The notes: a model not told the origin generated them from the sequence alone. A stretch of 64,000 nucleotides of DNA from Vulcanimicrobiota bacterium (GCA_019235715.1 JAFAKE010000081.1:1-64000); one strand, 5' to 3'. Counted from the stretch's first letter, positions 15,187 through 24,160 are shown. Made by a program: numbers and translations.

Positions 15187-16296
15187 CTATCGGGCCCTTA
15201 AATCTTTGAATCGGCAGCGGAACGTGGTGCCAACACCGAGTTCGCTTTCGGCCACGACAGTGCCGGCGTGCAGCTCGATGATGTGTTTGACGATCGCCAA
15301 TCCCAGTCCGGTGCCCGTCGCGGAACGCGCCCGCGAGCGATCGACGACGTAAAAGCGCTCGAAGATGTGCGGCAGCGCCGATGACGGGATGCCGGGGCCG
15401 TCGTCGCTCACGTACAGCTCAGCGTGACCATCGTCACGCTTGACGCCGACCCTGACGTGGCCGCCCGGCGGCGTGATGCGCAGTGCGTTATCGAGCAGAT
15501 TGACGACGACTTGCACGAGCTTCGCGCGATCGCCCTCAATCTCGATGGGATCGTCAGGCGTGCGCACTTGCAGGTCGATGTTGAGCTGCTTGGCGCGCAG
15601 CGCTTGCGTCGCCACGACTTCGCGGCAGACTTCGCACAGATCGACCGGCGCAAACGGCGATTCCGGCGCTCCGCTTTCCAGCTTGGCCAGCCCGAGGAGA
15701 TCGCCGACCAGCGCGATCATGCGGTCCGTCTCCCGGGCGATGTCGTTAAGGAATTCCGTTTGCGCGGTCGCGTCAACGCCACCTTGCAGCGTCTCGACGA
15801 TGATCTTCACCGATGTCAGCGGGGTACGCAACTCGTGCGAGACGTTGGACACGAAATCGCGACGGATGGCTTCGAGCTCGCGCACGCGCGTGATGTCGTG
15901 CACCACGGCGACCGCTTCGCGCGGCGGTTCGGCGCCGCGCAGCGGACGAGTCGTCACCTCGAGGCGGCGCTCGCTGCCGACGTTATAGGTCAACTCGGCG
16001 GTCTGTTCTGCGCCCGAGCGCAACGCGTTCGACAGCCTGCGATCGAGTTCGAAACTGCGCACGCTCTCGATCAGCGTGCGCCCGATCGCGCGCTCGCGCG
16101 GCACGGCGAAAATCTCCGCGGCCGCAGGGTTGAAGACGGTGACACGGCCGTCCTCGCCGACTACGATGACGCCGACCGGCAGCGCGGTGACCAACGCGTC
16201 GAAGCGCTCGAGCAAGGCGGCGCTGTGATCCGCGGCAGCTGCATCGGCGCGCGCCTCGGCGCGACGCGACCGCCTGAATTGATCGAAAAGCGGCAT
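15187..16296 (-). CDS. phoR: PhoR-type sensor histidine kinase without transmembrane segments
   Basis: A histidine kinase, 369 residues. Order of domains: basic N-terminus, PAS domain (about 30-140, starting FDALVTALPVGVIVVGEDGRVT), HisKA with phospho-acceptor His154 in NVSHELRTPL, then HATPase with the N box NLLDNALRITPPGG, DDGPGIP and GTGLGLAIVKHI. Location next to phoB, phoU and pst marks it as PhoR. Unlike textbook PhoR it has no hydrophobic helix at the N-terminus, so it appears cytoplasmic. It starts 17 bases after phoB stops. Confidence 0.9.
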   Translation of the reverse strand: MPLFDQFRRSRRAEARADAAAADHSAALLERFDALVTALPVGVIVVGEDGRVTVFNPAAAEIFAVPRERAIGRTLIESVRSFELDRRLSNALRSGAEQTAELTYNVGSERRLEVTTRPLRGAEPPREAVAVVHDITRVRELEAIRRDFVSNVSHELRTPLTSVKIIVETLQGGVDATAQTEFLNDIARETDRMIALVGDLLGLAKLESGAPESPFAPVDLCEVCREVVATQALRAKQLNIDLQVRTPDDPIEIEGDRAKLVQVVVNLLDNALRITPPGGHVRVGVKRDDGHAELYVSDDGPGIPSSALPHIFERFYVVDRSRARSATGTGLGLAIVKHIIELHAGTVVAESELGVGTTFRCRFKDLRAR

Positions 16297-16313
16297 CTCC
16301 GCTTGCGAGTTGG

Positions 16314-17021
16314 CTAGTCTTTGAACAGATACCCGCGGCTGCGTACGGTCAAGATGCAGCGCGGATCGCTCGGATCGTCTTCGATCTTCTCACGCAACCA
16401 GCGGATGTGCACGTTGACCGTCTGCAGATCGCCGTAAAAATCGTAACCCCACACGCGGTCGAGCATCGCTTGGCGCGTGACGACGCGGCCTTTGTTTTCG
16501 AGCAGCACTTGCAGCAGTCTGAACTCCTTGGGAGCAAGCTCGATCACGCGTCCGGCTTTGGTGACGCGATGACGGCCGGCGTCGAGTTCGATGTCGCCGC
16601 CTTTGACGATCCCTGTTTCGGCCGGCGCATGGGTCGCTTGCAAGCGGCGCAGATGCGCTTTGATGCGCGCGAGCAGTTCGTACACCGAAAACGGCTTAGT
16701 GATGTAATCGTCCGCGCCGATCTCGAGCGCGAGCACTTTGTCGATCTCTTGATCTTTCGCGGTGAGCATGAGCACCGGCGTCGTCGACCGCTTACGGATT
16801 TCGCGGCACACTTCGATACCGTCGAGCTCCGGCAGCATGATGTCGAGCACGATAAGGTCGGGCTTTTCGACTTCGGCGACCGACAGCGCGCGCCGCCCAT
16901 CGCCCGCGGTGCACACCGAGTAACCGTTCTTCTCGAGGTTATAGCGCAGCGTCTGGAGGATGGTCGCCTCGTCGTCCACGACGAGGATCTTCGCGGATTG
17001 CGCTGCTCGTAATTCAGTCAT
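16314..17021 (-). CDS. phoB: Phosphate response regulator PhoB (OmpR family)
   Basis: A two-component DNA-binding regulator, 235 residues. The receiver domain has the acidic pair VVDDE, phospho-acceptor Asp60 in LIVLDIMLPE, and the conserved Lys in ITKPFS. A winged-helix output domain follows (LAPKEFRLLQVLLENKGRVVTR ... TVNVHIRWLREKIEDDP ... VRSRGYLF). The frame extends 12 codons upstream to a GTG, but the ATG at MTELRAAQ fits the family start better. It is first in phoB-phoR and presumably binds the 11-bp repeat arrays before pstS and the TonB receptor. No such array was found before phoB itself. Confidence 0.93.
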   Translation of the reverse strand: MTELRAAQSAKILVVDDEATILQTLRYNLEKNGYSVCTAGDGRRALSVAEVEKPDLIVLDIMLPELDGIEVCREIRKRSTTPVLMLTAKDQEIDKVLALEIGADDYITKPFSVYELLARIKAHLRRLQATHAPAETGIVKGGDIELDAGRHRVTKAGRVIELAPKEFRLLQVLLENKGRVVTRQAMLDRVWGYDFYGDLQTVNVHIRWLREKIEDDPSDPRCILTVRSRGYLFKD

Positions 17022-17217
17022 GGCTTTTCGCGCGCGGCGTTTCGCCGTGCTCCCCACGCATGACCTTCGTTACCGCGCTCGTTCGTCGCACGCGATTCGC
17101 AGGGCAGCTCAATGGGGACGGCGGTCGATCGGGATATTGACCCTTCCGCCTCGGTGGCGCCGGCTTTCGCCGCAGCCAACGCCCCGTTTCGAGCTTCCAC
17201 CGCGAATCGCGTTCGAT

Positions 17218-18396
17218 TTAGTAGCGTGGTACGACGGCGAATGCGTGATAGGCCCACGAATACCAGACGCCGTACGCGTCTGCGATCACCGACCAGACGA
17301 TGAGCCCGTAGGACGCCGCGAACCTCGCGCGCTCCAGCCCGCGCGCGACGAGCGGGATGAGAAACGGCGCGAAATCCATCGAGTGGCGCATGCCGAACTG
17401 CTCGAAACCATTGACGTAGTAGAGCGCCGACGGAATCGCGGTCAAGATCGTCGCGATCCACAAAAACCACGTCTCGCGCGCGCGCGCCGGCGCGAAAAAG
17501 GCCAACAGCAGCGCTGGACTTGTGAACGTCAGTGCAACGCCCGCCCCCGTAGGCTTGAGCCATGGCGGATAGACCGTGAAGTCGGGCGGCAGGAAAAAGA
17601 AACTGTACAGATTTCCCGGCAAGAATTTCAGCTGGAACGGGCTGCCCGTCGCCGAGCCGACTTCATCTTGATGGAACCAGGTCGTGTAGCCGATGTCATT
17701 AAGCGTGTGCCACCGTCCGTAATTGTACGCGATGAAGAGCAGAAAAAACGGCAACGCTCCGAGCGCCGTCTGCGCGAGCGCGCGCAGACGCTGGCCTTTC
17801 GGCGTCTCAATGACGAGCCACACGGCGAACGGGATGCCTGCCAGTGCCATCGGAAAACGCGACAGCGCAAGACACGCGAAGAGCACGCCGAGCAGCCAGG
17901 GACGCCGCCGTCCGTACCATTCGGCCAGCGCGAGCAGCGCGAACATCGCACCGGTGATGTGTGCGAACATCCACAGCGACCCGAACGAGGCGCACCACCA
18001 GTACACCGTGCCGAAGCCCAAGAACACCGTCGTCCAGATCTGCACGTCGCGCGTCACGCGCATGCGTCCGAGCATCACCCAAGTGGCGGAAACCCCGATG
18101 GCTGCAGCGATTGCGCAAACGATCGCCTGGTTGGCGTCAAGCCCGAACAACAGCACGAGCGGGATGCACAACACCGCCGGGATCGGGCCTTCGATGACGT
18201 AGTGCTGGCCGTTGAATTCGAGCGCTTCGATCGCCGGACCGGGCCAATCGATCCACAGCCGCCCGTGCGTGAGTGCGTACGCGAGGCGGATGAAATTGTC
18301 GTAGTACGCGTGCATGAGGTGTGTGGATATGAGATAGAGCACGAGCGCTGTGACGAACACGAGCGGCGTCGACCAGCGCGCGAGAAACGCCTTCAC
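17218..18396 (-). CDS. Polytopic membrane protein, glycosyltransferase-like
   Basis: A 392-residue integral membrane protein with about ten hydrophobic segments. The first large loop (HLMHAYYDNFIRLAYALTHGRLWIDWPG) resembles the acidic first loop of lipid-linked-sugar transferases of the GT-C type, and later segments (WWCASFGSLWMFAHITGAMF) fit that fold. I cannot name a specific family or substrate. It overlaps the upstream secreted-protein gene by four bases, so the two are probably translated together behind alaS. A 196-base gap to the phoB start follows, with no convincing RNA or operator. Confidence 0.6.
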   Translation of the reverse strand: MKAFLARWSTPLVFVTALVLYLISTHLMHAYYDNFIRLAYALTHGRLWIDWPGPAIEALEFNGQHYVIEGPIPAVLCIPLVLLFGLDANQAIVCAIAAAIGVSATWVMLGRMRVTRDVQIWTTVFLGFGTVYWWCASFGSLWMFAHITGAMFALLALAEWYGRRRPWLLGVLFACLALSRFPMALAGIPFAVWLVIETPKGQRLRALAQTALGALPFFLLFIAYNYGRWHTLNDIGYTTWFHQDEVGSATGSPFQLKFLPGNLYSFFFLPPDFTVYPPWLKPTGAGVALTFTSPALLLAFFAPARARETWFLWIATILTAIPSALYYVNGFEQFGMRHSMDFAPFLIPLVARGLERARFAASYGLIVWSVIADAYGVWYSWAYHAFAVVPRY

Positions 18397-19091
18397 GACG
18401 AACCGCTCGGATGCAGCACGTCTTGCGGAATCGCTGCGGGAAACGAATAATTCGAAAAGCGGATCACGTGCTTGAACTCACCGCCGGCGATCGTGCATTG
18501 TGCCGAGACGGTCGAGGGCAGCACATATGCGCCGACCTGCGCGAAGTCGATCTCGCCGGTGCCATCGCAGCCGCTGGACGAAGCGACGTAGCGCTCGCGC
18601 AACGGCGCGCCGCTTGCGGGATCGAGGGCGAACTGCACGATCGCGAACTGCGCAGATGTCGTGCGCTTCGCGTCATACATGTAAGCTTTGCGCCCATTCA
18701 CGACCGCGAGGCCGGTGAAGGTCACATCGTAGTCCGCCTCGCTGACTGCGAATTGATCCGCGTCGTACGGCCAGGTCGCATGGTGATACGTCTGCGTGCG
18801 CGGCGGCCGCAGCCTGGAATCGTCGATCGCGATCGTGTCGTTACGCTGGTCGCCGTCTTTGCTGCGATAGACTCGATGCTGTGCGGTGATCATGCGCGTC
18901 GGACCAGTGCGCACTTCGTTGTATTCGAACACCATGTATGGAGGCTTCGGCAGGGCCGCCATCAACGCGCGATATTTGACCAGCGTTTTCGCCACCGCGC
19001 CGGCGGGGGTTGACGCCGCCGCACAGCGCAGCGGGCTTGCAAGAGCCGTCAGCGCGATCGCGAGAAGCAGCGCCGCGAGGCGCTCAGCCAC
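18393..19091 (-). CDS. Secreted protein of unknown function (paralogue of 55820-56686)
   Basis: 232 residues with a clear signal peptide (LAALLLAIALTALASPLRCAAA). The mature part opens with a segment about phenotype-neutral strands: PPYMVFEYNEVRTGPTRM, then a modification-sensor-like beta pattern ending in FALDPASGAPLRERYVASSSGCDG. The order of motifs (short strand pair, XX-Y-V/M-Y-X2-L, then 'predicted change on X axis' R-E) resembles the secreted protein at the other end of the window. It overlaps the alaS stop by eight bases and the next membrane-protein gene by four. A lipoprotein-sorting-type beta sandwich is possible but not demonstrated. Confidence 0.6.
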   Translation of the reverse strand: MAERLAALLLAIALTALASPLRCAAASTPAGAVAKTLVKYRALMAALPKPPYMVFEYNEVRTGPTRMITAQHRVYRSKDGDQRNDTIAIDDSRLRPPRTQTYHHATWPYDADQFAVSEADYDVTFTGLAVVNGRKAYMYDAKRTTSAQFAIVQFALDPASGAPLRERYVASSSGCDGTGEIDFAQVGAYVLPSTVSAQCTIAGGEFKHVIRFSNYSFPAAIPQDVLHPSGSS

Positions 19092-21735
19092 GAACGGCCT
19101 TTTCGATCGCTGCCGGCACCGCGGCTAGCGCTGCGCCGATGCCGGATGCGTTTTTGCCTGCGCCCTGCGCGATCGCGGGATTGCCGCCCCCTTTGCCGTC
19201 GATGTGCGGCATGAGCTCGGCCAACACGTCTTTGGCAGACACGCCCTTTTGCGCAGCGCCGGCGCCGGCCGCGACGACGAGCGATACCTTGCCATTCGAC
19301 GGCGTCGCGATGACGATGACGCCATCCGGCAGCTTGTCGCGAATCGACTCGGCGAGATCGCGTGCGCCGATGGTCGCGTCGTCGTTCTCGATCGCGACGT
19401 AGCGCACGCCTGCGACCTCTTTGGCCGCAGCGGCGTAGTCGCCGGCATGCTGCGCGGCCAGCTGCAGCTGGAGCGTCTCGACCTTGCGTTCGAGCTCGCG
19501 CTGTCGCGTCGTCAGCCGTTCGACCGCTTCGGGCACGTGCTCGGCCGACGTCGACAAGGCAGAACCGACCTCGTCGATGCGGTCCTGCACGGACGCGACA
19601 TAGCGATCGGCGGATTCGGATACGACGCCTTCGACGCGGCGAATACCCGCGCCGATCGCAGATTCGCCGAGCAGCACGAAATGGCCGATCTCGCCCGTCG
19701 ACGCGACGTGGGTGCCGCCGCACAGCTCGACGCTGGGTCCGAACGTCACGACGCGCACGACGTCGCCGTAATTCTCGCCCTTCATGTAGACGGCGCCGCG
19801 CGCGATCGCTTGCGCGAACGGCATCGATTCTTCGACGACGTGATAGTCGCTGCGGATCAATTCGTTGACGCGGCCGGACACCTGCGAGCGCACGGGGCGC
19901 GACAGCGCACCGACCGGAGAATCGAAGTCGAAACGCGTGCGTTCCGGGAACACCGCGCTGCCGCGCTGCGCGACCGAATCGCCGAGCACTTCTTTGAGCG
20001 CGCGCTGCAAAAGGTGCGTGACGGTGTGGTGGCGCCGGATCTCGCGGCGCCAGTGCGGATCGACGATCGCTTCCACGTGGTCGCCGATCGCGAACCCACC
20101 GGCGCGCACCACCCCGCGATGCACGATGCGGCGCTGCGTCTTATCTTCATACTGCGTGTCGCGCACATCGAACGATGCGCCCGCTGTCGCGATAACGCCT
20201 CGATCGCCGCTTTGTCCGCCTTTCTCGGCGTAGAACGGCGTCTGATCGAGCACGAGCGCGCCGTGCGCATCGGGCTCGAGGCGTTGTACCGGCGTACCGT
20301 CGCGATCGAATAACGCGACGACGGTCGCCTTCGCCTCGAGACTCTCATAGCCCACGAAGTTGGAGCGCTCTGCCGTTTCGGCGATAGGCCGTGCGACGCG
20401 CACTTCGCCGCGCTTCGCAAGCGCGTCGGCACGCGCGCGATCGCGCTGCGCTTCCATCGCGGCATGGTAGCCCGCCATGTCGATCGAGATGCCATCCTCG
20501 GCGGCGATCTCGCGCGTTAGGTCGACCGGAAAACCGTAGGTATCGTACAGCTCGAACGCGTCGTCGCCCGGCAGCACGCGCCCTCCTGCGCTCTTGCGCG
20601 CGTTGAGCCGTTCGGTCAGCAACGCCGAGCCGCGCGCAAGCGTCGTGCCGAATTGACGCTCTTCGGCTTCGAGCGTGCGCTGCACGCGTTCGCTTGCGGC
20701 GCGCAGTTCCGGATAGCCGCTTGCCAGCGACTCGACGACGGCCGGCATGAGGCGCGAGAAGAAACCGTCCGCGAAACCGAGCAGCTTGCCGCTGCGGATC
20801 GCGCGGCGCGCAAGAAAGCGCAGCACGTATCCGCGATCGGTATTCGACGGCGTGACGCCGTCGGCGACGAGGAACATGCACGCGCGCGCATGATCGGCGA
20901 TGATGCGCTGATGGACGTGCGTCTCTTCGCCGAGCTTCTTCTCGATCGTGTTTGAAACGCGCGGCAGCGCGGCGATGATCGTCTGATAGAGATCCGTGTC
21001 GAAGATCGACGTCTTACCGGCCAGCACCATGCACAGCCGCTCGAATCCCATGCCTGTGTCGATGCACTTCTTCGGCAGCGGGTGCATCGTGCCGCTCGCG
21101 TCGCGGTCGTACTGCTGGAAGACGAGATTCCATACCTCGATATAGCGGTTGCAATCCGGGCAGCCCGGGCCACACGCCGGCTTCCCGCAACCCACGGCCG
21201 CACCGAGATCGTAGAAGATCTCGGAGCACGGGCCGCATGGACCCGTCGGTCCCATATCCCAAAAGTTGTCTTCGCGAAAGCGCGTGACGCGTTCGGGCGC
21301 TAAACCGATCTCCTGCCGCCACATCTGCGCGGCTTCGTCGTCATCGACGTACACAGTCGCGTATAATTTGTCCGCCGGCAGCGAAAGCGTGCGCGTCAAG
21401 TATTCCCACGCCCACGCGATCGCCTCGCGCTTGTAGTAATCGCCGAACGAGAAGTTGCCGAGCATTTCCAGAAATGTGCCGTGGCGGCCCGTACGCCCGA
21501 CCGAATCGATGTCGTTCTTGCCGCCCGCGACGCGCAAGCAGCGCTGCACCGTGACGACCCGCGCCGCCGGCGGCGGGGCTTCGCCCAAGAACTGCGGCAC
21601 GAACGGCTCCATGCCGGCGATGGTGAACAGCGTGGTCGAAAGCGCGTCCGGCACCAGGCTCGCCCCGGGCAGATGCACGTGCCCTTTGGCCACGAAGAAA
21701 TCGACGAACGACCGCCGGATGTCCGCGGATGTCAT
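19084..21735 (-). CDS. alaS: Alanyl-tRNA synthetase
   Basis: Class II synthetase that charges tRNA-Ala, 883 residues, full length. The N-terminal catalytic domain shows RRSFVDFFVAKGHVHLPGASLVPD and GRTGRHGTFLEMLGNFSFGDYYK, with NFWDMGPTGPCGPCSEIFYD. The editing domain has the HTVTHLLQRAL zinc motif and CGGTHVASTGEIGHF. A C-terminal coiled-coil and DHHA1-type glycine-rich domain closes the protein. It starts 9 bases after the sigma factor gene ends, so it is read in the same transcript as the RsbV-RsbW-sigma module. Confidence 0.98.
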   Translation of the reverse strand: MTSADIRRSFVDFFVAKGHVHLPGASLVPDALSTTLFTIAGMEPFVPQFLGEAPPPAARVVTVQRCLRVAGGKNDIDSVGRTGRHGTFLEMLGNFSFGDYYKREAIAWAWEYLTRTLSLPADKLYATVYVDDDEAAQMWRQEIGLAPERVTRFREDNFWDMGPTGPCGPCSEIFYDLGAAVGCGKPACGPGCPDCNRYIEVWNLVFQQYDRDASGTMHPLPKKCIDTGMGFERLCMVLAGKTSIFDTDLYQTIIAALPRVSNTIEKKLGEETHVHQRIIADHARACMFLVADGVTPSNTDRGYVLRFLARRAIRSGKLLGFADGFFSRLMPAVVESLASGYPELRAASERVQRTLEAEERQFGTTLARGSALLTERLNARKSAGGRVLPGDDAFELYDTYGFPVDLTREIAAEDGISIDMAGYHAAMEAQRDRARADALAKRGEVRVARPIAETAERSNFVGYESLEAKATVVALFDRDGTPVQRLEPDAHGALVLDQTPFYAEKGGQSGDRGVIATAGASFDVRDTQYEDKTQRRIVHRGVVRAGGFAIGDHVEAIVDPHWRREIRRHHTVTHLLQRALKEVLGDSVAQRGSAVFPERTRFDFDSPVGALSRPVRSQVSGRVNELIRSDYHVVEESMPFAQAIARGAVYMKGENYGDVVRVVTFGPSVELCGGTHVASTGEIGHFVLLGESAIGAGIRRVEGVVSESADRYVASVQDRIDEVGSALSTSAEHVPEAVERLTTRQRELERKVETLQLQLAAQHAGDYAAAAKEVAGVRYVAIENDDATIGARDLAESIRDKLPDGVIVIATPSNGKVSLVVAAGAGAAQKGVSAKDVLAELMPHIDGKGGGNPAIAQGAGKNASGIGAALAAVPAAIEKAVRG

Positions 21736-21744
21736 ACCGGGTGG

Positions 21745-22554
21745 TTATTTTGCGTGTTCGGGTCGCGACTCTTCTTGCAGCAGGCCCTTCATCTTGGCCA
21801 GCGCGCGCTGTTGCAGCCGTGAGACGTGCATCTGCGAGAGCTGCAGGCGGCGCGCGATGGCCGACTGCGACACGTTCTCGTAGTAGCGCAGGTACACGAT
21901 GACGCGCTCGCGCCGGTCGAGGCGCTCGAAGGCGCGTTCCAGCAAATCCTTGTTCTCGAGCGCGCGCATGTCGGGATCGTCGCGTCCGAGGTAATCGAGC
22001 AGCGTCGCTGCTTTGCCCTCGCTTTCGCCGGCCAGCTCGACATCGAGCGAGAGCGGCGAGTACGCTTGGCCAAGCTCGTGCGCTTCGATGATCTCTTCTT
22101 CGCTCGCCTTGAGCGCAGCGGCCAGCTCGGCGACGCTGGGCGAACGGCCCAGGTGGACCGACATCGTATCGAGCGCACGATTGACGGCGGCGTTCAGCTC
22201 TTGCAGGCGGCGCGGCACGCGGATCGCCCAACCGCGATCGCGGAAGTGGCGTTTGATTTCGCCGATCACCGTCGGCGTCGCATACGTCGTGAACTCCAGG
22301 CCGCGCTGCGGCTCGAAACGATCGATCGCTTTGATGAGTCCCAGCGTGCCGACCTGGATCAGATCGTCGAGCGGTTCACCGCGGTTGGCGAAGCGCGATG
22401 CGAGGTAACGCACCAAGTTGAGGTGCGCGACGACCAGCTGCTCGCGCACTTCTTGATCGCGCGTCTGCGCGAACGTCGCGAACAGCGCGCGCGTGCGCTC
22501 CCGATCGAATCGCTCGGGACGAGAATCATTGGACGGCCGTGGTTGCGCTCCCAC
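21745..22554 (-). CDS. SigB/SigF-type sigma factor
   Basis: An alternative sigma-70-family factor, 269 residues. Region 2 reads DLIQVGTLGLIKAIDRFEPQRGLEFTTYA and IGEIKRHFRDRGWAIRVPRRLQEL, region 3 follows, and region 4 ends in the helix-turn-helix ENVSQSAIARRLQLSQMHVSRLQQRAL. This IRVPRRLQEL signature is typical of the SigB/SigF/SigG group controlled by RsbW/SpoIIAB kinases. The matching kinase and antagonist lie directly upstream, so partner switching is the likely control. GTG start. Confidence 0.92.
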   Translation of the reverse strand: MGAQPRPSNDSRPERFDRERTRALFATFAQTRDQEVREQLVVAHLNLVRYLASRFANRGEPLDDLIQVGTLGLIKAIDRFEPQRGLEFTTYATPTVIGEIKRHFRDRGWAIRVPRRLQELNAAVNRALDTMSVHLGRSPSVAELAAALKASEEEIIEAHELGQAYSPLSLDVELAGESEGKAATLLDYLGRDDPDMRALENKDLLERAFERLDRRERVIVYLRYYENVSQSAIARRLQLSQMHVSRLQQRALAKMKGLLQEESRPEHAK

Positions 22555-22592
22555 GAATTGCGTCTTCTACAGTCCGGGTCTCGCGGTGCTTG

Positions 22593-23033
22593 CTAGCGAG
22601 CCGGCGACTGCGGCCGCAGATGTTTGGTCATCGTCAGCCGAGTGCCGCGGCGCGGATCGACGTCATAGCTCACATCGTCCATCAGCGTGCGGATCAAGAA
22701 CACTCCCAGTCCTCTCTCGAGCGGCTCATCCTTCTGCCGCAGCTCGGTCCCTTGTCCTCTGAACCCCTTGCCATCATCCTGCACGGTCACGACCAGTTTG
22801 TCCGGATCGATCGTGCATGCGATGTGCACCTCGCCGTCGTCGGCCGCATGCTGGATGCAATTGGTATATGCTTCAGCGACAGCGAGCTTGAGGTCTTCGA
22901 TATCTTCGATGCCGAAGTCGAGCCGGCTGGCGATCCCCGCGATGGCGAGGCGCGCGACGCCGACCCACTCGGCTTTGCTCGGCAAGCGCAGTTCGATCAC
23001 GTTGGATGTCGACTGCTTTTTCGGCGAGATCAT
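22593..23033 (-). CDS. rsbW: Anti-sigma factor serine kinase, RsbW/SpoIIAB type
   Basis: A GHKL ATPase of 146 residues that would bind and hold the sigma factor downstream and phosphorylate the STAS protein upstream. Motifs are the N box LKLAVAEAYTNCIQHA, the G1 box DDGKGF, and the G2 region RGLGVFLIRTLMDDV. The ORF track starts 32 codons earlier, but that extension lies inside the STAS gene in another frame. The ATG used here overlaps the STAS stop as ATGA, which implies coupled translation and a fixed ratio of antagonist to kinase. Confidence 0.9.
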   Translation of the reverse strand: MISPKKQSTSNVIELRLPSKAEWVGVARLAIAGIASRLDFGIEDIEDLKLAVAEAYTNCIQHAADDGEVHIACTIDPDKLVVTVQDDGKGFRGQGTELRQKDEPLERGLGVFLIRTLMDDVSYDVDPRRGTRLTMTKHLRPQSPAR

Positions 23034-23377
23034 AGCGCTGCACCGGCGGCAGCTTCCGAATCGTAGATGCCGAAGATCTTGACGAGTCCGGTGATGTCGA
23101 AGATCTTCTTGATCTGCGGATTCGTGCACACGAGGCTGACCGTGCCGCTGTGCTCGCGCACGCGCTTGAGTCCGCCGATGAGCACGCCAAGCCCGGTCGA
23201 GTCGATGTAGCGCACGTTCTCGAGGTTGATGATCAGGTCGTAATGGCCTTGATCGATCAACTCGCCGATCGTCTCCTTGACGCGCGGCGAGGTGTAGACG
23301 TCGATCTCGCCGTTGAGATCGACGACGCGCACGCCGTTCTTGCCAGGCACTTCTTTCACGTCTACGGTGATGTCCAC
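23030..23377 (-). CDS. rsbV: Anti-anti-sigma factor, STAS domain (RsbV/SpoIIAA type)
   Basis: A single STAS domain of 115 residues. The family phosphorylation site is Ser60 in NVRYIDSTGLGVLIG. In the unphosphorylated state such proteins pull the kinase off the sigma factor. The gene overlaps the kinase gene by four bases and follows the YtxH-type gene by seven. No PP2C phosphatase (RsbU/SpoIIE type) lies nearby, so the signal input must be encoded elsewhere. Confidence 0.92.
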   Translation of the reverse strand: MDITVDVKEVPGKNGVRVVDLNGEIDVYTSPRVKETIGELIDQGHYDLIINLENVRYIDSTGLGVLIGGLKRVREHSGTVSLVCTNPQIKKIFDITGLVKIFGIYDSEAAAGAAL

Positions 23378-23384
23378 GCGCCGC

Positions 23385-23729
23385 CTACCCGTTCTGCAAC
23401 TCGTCGATCTTGGCTTGCGCCGCCTGTTTGGCGGCGTTCACCGCATTGCCGGCCCGCTTGGCCGTCGTGTCGTACGCCGCGCGCGTGCGCTTGGCCAGGT
23501 CATCCGCCTGTTTGCGCAAGTCGTCGGCGAGCTGATTGGCGAGATCGCGCAGATCCGAGGCGAGGTCCAGCGCTTTGCCGCGCGCCTCTTGTGCTTTGCC
23601 TGAGATCAGCTCGCGCGTCTCTTCGCCCGACTGCGGCGCGAGCACGAGCGCGAGCACCGCACCCGCGAACGCGCCGATCACTAATCCTGAAAGAAAACCG
23701 ACCCCTGAATTGCCACGGTCATTGTCCAT
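23385..23729 (-). CDS. YtxH-like small membrane-anchored protein
   Basis: 114 residues: a glycine-rich hydrophobic N-terminal helix (GVGFLSGLVIGAFAGAVLALVLAPQSGEETRE) followed by a long Ala/Lys/Asp-rich amphipathic helix, the layout of YtxH-domain general stress proteins. It overlaps the DUF948 gene by eleven bases and precedes the STAS gene. In Bacillus, YtxH-type proteins belong to the SigB stress regulon, which fits the neighbouring SigB-type module. No enzymatic function is expected. Confidence 0.8.
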   Translation of the reverse strand: MDNDRGNSGVGFLSGLVIGAFAGAVLALVLAPQSGEETRELISGKAQEARGKALDLASDLRDLANQLADDLRKQADDLAKRTRAAYDTTAKRAGNAVNAAKQAAQAKIDELQNG

Positions 23730-24147
23730 CTGAATGCGTCTCCTTGACGTTCGATCCGTTGTCTTTGCCCCGCACCTTGGTCAAGAATGAGCGCGCGCCC
23801 GCGCTTACGCCGGCGATCAGGCTCGCGATCTTGACGACGGTCGGCGCGATGCTCGCGCTTGCGGCGTCGGTCGCTTTGTCGACCGCACCTGCGGCGCGCT
23901 CGGCGACGGCCGTCACCCGATCGACGCGCGCGACCATGCTGTCCACGCTGTCCGCGATGTTGCCCACGTGGTCCATCGTCTTCATGATGGGCACGTCGAA
24001 CTGGTCCAGTTTTGCGTCCGCTTTCGCCAGGGTCGCCTGCGTCTGCGTCAACAGCATGCCCAATCTAAGGAAGACGAACAACAGCCCGCCCGCCACGACG
24101 AGCGCGGCGATTCCGATAGCGAGCCACATGAAATCTTGGGTGCTCAT
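23719..24147 (-). CDS. DUF948-type membrane protein
   Basis: 142 residues with one N-terminal transmembrane helix (WLAIGIAALVVAGGLLFVFLRL) followed by a long predicted coiled coil (TQATLAKADAKLDQFDVPIMKTMDHVGNIADSVDSMVARVDRV). That is the pattern of DUF948 proteins, which are often encoded next to YtxH proteins. It lies 13 bases after the cysteine desulfurase gene and overlaps the YtxH-like gene. The role is unknown; a structural or stress-related envelope function is plausible. Confidence 0.75.
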   Translation of the reverse strand: MSTQDFMWLAIGIAALVVAGGLLFVFLRLGMLLTQTQATLAKADAKLDQFDVPIMKTMDHVGNIADSVDSMVARVDRVTAVAERAAGAVDKATDAASASIAPTVVKIASLIAGVSAGARSFLTKVRGKDNGSNVKETHSDGQ

Positions 24148-24160
24148 GCGAGGACCTCAG

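Noticed and set aside
17058-17217. Structured-looking gap before phoB considered as a riboswitch
   Set aside because: Contains several short GC-rich complementary segments but no consensus core of any riboswitch class I know; not reported as a feature.
16960-18450. 496-codon plus-strand open frame
   Set aside because: Antisense of the polytopic membrane protein and the phoB upstream region; composition typical of a GC shadow frame.
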